64,000 nucleotides of DNA from Paenibacillus xerothermodurans (lineage in GTDB: Bacteria; Bacillota; Bacilli; Paenibacillales; NBRC-103111): assembly GCF_002220865.2 (NCBI RefSeq), contig NZ_NHRJ02000013.1:1-64000 (forward strand), given 5' to 3'. The notes beneath the pieces are model-generated. The model ran no database searches. It had not been told where the DNA came from and worked only from the letters and a program-made list of their open reading frames with translations. The position numbers and the translations under genes are program-made. Below are positions 62,447-64,000 of the stretch, one piece after another; position 1 is the stretch's first letter, and every line of letters starts with the position of its first letter.

Positions 62447-62544
62447 GGCTGTTCCCCCATTCCCAGTGTTAAGCCTAGTATACCAACTGGAGCAGCACAT
62501 TCCAAACTTCACAAACACGCTAATCCTGCTCACGTAGACACCAA

Positions 62545-62566
62545 AGGCAGGCCCTATAGCCTGCCT
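62545..62566 (-). terminator. Weak terminator-like hairpin
   Basis: AGGCAGGC, six-base loop, GCCTGCCT; on the minus strand it is followed only by a short TTT. It lies downstream of the gene at 62592. Confidence 0.5.
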
Positions 62567-62591
62567 GTTCTCATTGCTGCCGCTACCCGCG

Positions 62592-63074
62592 CTATGGTCT
62601 AAGCAAACGAATCGTCTTCCCTTCATCGGCCAGATCAGCGGTCCAACCCGTCAGCTCAGTGAACAACGAAACCGGTATCATGGCCCGTTCGCCGATCATT
62701 GTCACGTTGGAGCTCGCAATTTTCTCCTCACCGTTAATGAGAACCTTATCCGTACCGACCGTTAGGAGAACGCTCTTATTATCCCACTGCATCGTAGCAG
62801 CACGATCTTCCGCATTCCATGTCACCACCGCCCCCATAGCTTCAGCCGCGTACCGCAGAGGAATGTAAGTGAAGCCGTCTTTTTGGGTCGGCTGCGCATC
62901 CATGGCCGTCACTTTGCCGTTGACCGTCATGTCCGTGCCGTTCAGTGTAAAAATGATCTCCGAAGGCACGATACTACCCTCGACCGGTGTCAATTCCGCA
63001 GCTCCCACCGCGGCCGGCATGAGTAAAGCAAAGCCCAAAACAAGCGGAATACATTTAGTTTTCATCGACTTCAT
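62592..63074 (-). CDS. Secreted copper amine oxidase N-terminal domain protein (short)
   Basis: A 160-residue exported protein: signal peptide (VLGFALLMPAAVGAAELTP region) and a single copper-amine-oxidase-N-like domain (GFTYIPLRYAAEAMGAVVTW; GERAMIPVSLFTELTGWTAD). Half the size of the protein at 60825. ATG 63074 has GAGGAGAGG about 11 bases upstream. Probably wall-attached or secreted; function unknown. Confidence 0.88.
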   Translation of the reverse strand: MKSMKTKCIPLVLGFALLMPAAVGAAELTPVEGSIVPSEIIFTLNGTDMTVNGKVTAMDAQPTQKDGFTYIPLRYAAEAMGAVVTWNAEDRAATMQWDNKSVLLTVGTDKVLINGEEKIASSNVTMIGERAMIPVSLFTELTGWTADLADEGKTIRLLRP

Positions 63075-63320
63075 GCAAGCGCTCACCTCTCCTCGACCGA
63101 TTGTCTTCGTCTGGGACACCTCCACTAGCGGCTATTTATCCCAATTAAGGATGGTTTACCCTATGCGGCGAATGCTTGAAACACCCGAATAGGCCGATTC
63201 TACACACCCCGATAATTAACATATTAAAGGGTGCCGCCATTGATGCTGAAATCAAGAAAAACCGCTTACAAAAATGTTGCAACCGGTTATGCACAGAACC
63301 ATCTATATCCGCCGCGCCGC

Positions 63321-64000
63321 TCACCCGAGCGCCGGCGGCCCTGTTACACACTTTGCTGGATCCTTGCGAAACTCGGATGGAGTACAGCCGTTGCATTTTT
63401 TGAACGTATTGCTAAAGTATGCGACGTCCGAGTAACCTACACGGTCGGCGACCTCGTTGATCCGCAGCGAGGTACGGGACAGCAGCCGTTTCGCTTCCTC
63501 CATCCGCACCTCGACGATATAATCCACAAAGTTACGGTTCAGCTGCTGCTTGAACAATTGGCTGAGATAGCTGGGATTCAGATGTACCCGCGCGGCCGCT
63601 TGCGTCAACGTGATATCTCCCGCCATGTTGAGACGAATGTATTCCTTCACCTGCTGAATCGGCGATTTCTCCAACGCTTCGCGCGTCTGCTGTGCGGCGG
63701 ACTGGGTCTCCGCCTGAGGTCGCTGCCGCTGATCTATCCAGTGCTCCAGACATCGCTTCATATCCGCTACCTCCACCGGCTTCAGCAAATAATCGAGGAC
63801 GCCGAACCGGAGCGCCTGCTGCACATACCCGAAGTCGTCGTAACCGCTGACGACCACGATCGGCTGATCCCGGCGCTGCCGTCGGATCGCTTCCACAAAC
63901 GGCAGCCCCTGCATCACCGGCATACGCACATCCGTCATAATCAGGTCCACGCTATGATCCTTGAGCCAGTCGAGGGCCTCCAAGCCGTGGGCGGCTTCTT
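63321..64000 (-). CDS. YesN-type response regulator (5' end off the window)
   Basis: At least 226 residues; the start lies right of the window. Receiver domain with phospho-Asp in LIMTDVRMPVMQG and Lys in LDYLLKPVE, a helical linker, and a C-terminal AraC-type double helix-turn-helix (LTQAAARVHLNPSYLSQLFK; INEVADRVGYSDVAYFSNTF). This is the YesN/AraC class that works with a membrane histidine kinase to control sugar uptake; the kinase would lie to the right. A longer reading frame continues to the edge. Confidence 0.93.
   Translation of the reverse strand, partial: EAAHGLEALDWLKDHSVDLIMTDVRMPVMQGLPFVEAIRRQRRDQPIVVVSGYDDFGYVQQALRFGVLDYLLKPVEVADMKRCLEHWIDQRQRPQAETQSAAQQTREALEKSPIQQVKEYIRLNMAGDITLTQAAARVHLNPSYLSQLFKQQLNRNFVDYIVEVRMEEAKRLLSRTSLRINEVADRVGYSDVAYFSNTFKKCNGCTPSEFRKDPAKCVTGPPALG

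Overview
The window is a chromosomal stretch of a Gram-positive bacterium of the Bacillales, most likely Paenibacillaceae (Paenibacillus or a close relative). The basis is the 5' end of a 16S rRNA, strong GGAGG-type ribosome sites with ATG, GTG and TTG starts, and a typical gene set: UvsE, AcpS, YneF, bacilliredoxin, a caa3 oxidase cluster, CvfC, two copper-amine-oxidase-N domain secreted proteins and a YesN-like response regulator. No phage, insertion sequence, tRNA or CRISPR array is visible. This is ordinary core and housekeeping chromosome with a few unusual spots.

Layout. 1-510: start of an rRNA operon running off the left edge, with two matched tandem promoters. 509-6560 (minus): inositol-phosphatase family enzyme, FabI, UvsE, a small unknown protein, Ddl and a secreted-amidase-like protein. 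6680-10490: aconitase and a convergent IclR-type regulator; both promoters carry the same palindromic operator. 10680-14300: alpha/beta hydrolase, a SodF-like superoxide dismutase with an extra N-terminal domain, FolE, YneF and an apparent HD-GYP relic. 14385-17240 (minus operon): Ntdp-like DUF402 protein, signal peptidase I, QueG and Ogt. 17500-24060: acetyltransferase, SodA, MutY, AraC regulator, lipoprotein cytochrome c, AcpS, NadE and bacilliredoxin. 24055-24816 is empty. 24817-29200: FAD protein, a decapeptide-repeat protein, a CDF metal transporter and an unknown protein. 29340-33160: aldolase-like enzyme, ModA and ModB without ModC, and a double-frameshifted SPL-type radical SAM gene. 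33500-38200: malic enzyme, a membrane/TlpA fusion, an unknown protein and an MFS transporter. 38665-44125 (minus): ctaC-D-E-F-G plus a DUF420 gene, the complete caa3 oxidase and assembly set under one strong promoter. 44650-48670: DEAD-box helicase with an Arg-Gly repeat tail, degenerate guanylate kinase-like protein and CvfC. 48950-57040 (minus): small membrane protein, metallo-hydrolase, heterodimeric ABC exporter, DUF554 protein and a SulP anion transporter whose ribosome site lies in a perfect 14-bp inverted repeat. 57155-64000: RNase H, RecQ, glycosyltransferase, secreted CuAO-N proteins, acetyltransferase and a truncated response regulator.

Together the genes suggest an aerobic, spore-forming-type bacterium: TCA cycle (aconitase, malic enzyme), caa3 respiration, and oxidative and DNA-damage defence (two superoxide dismutases, bacilliredoxin, MutY, UvsE, Ogt, RecQ). 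The most interesting signals are regulatory or structural: the shared acnA/iclR operator, the SulP leader hairpin, the decapeptide repeat protein, the helicase repeat tail and several fusions or degenerate paralogues. No clearly new multi-gene system (defence, secretion or biosynthetic cluster) was found.
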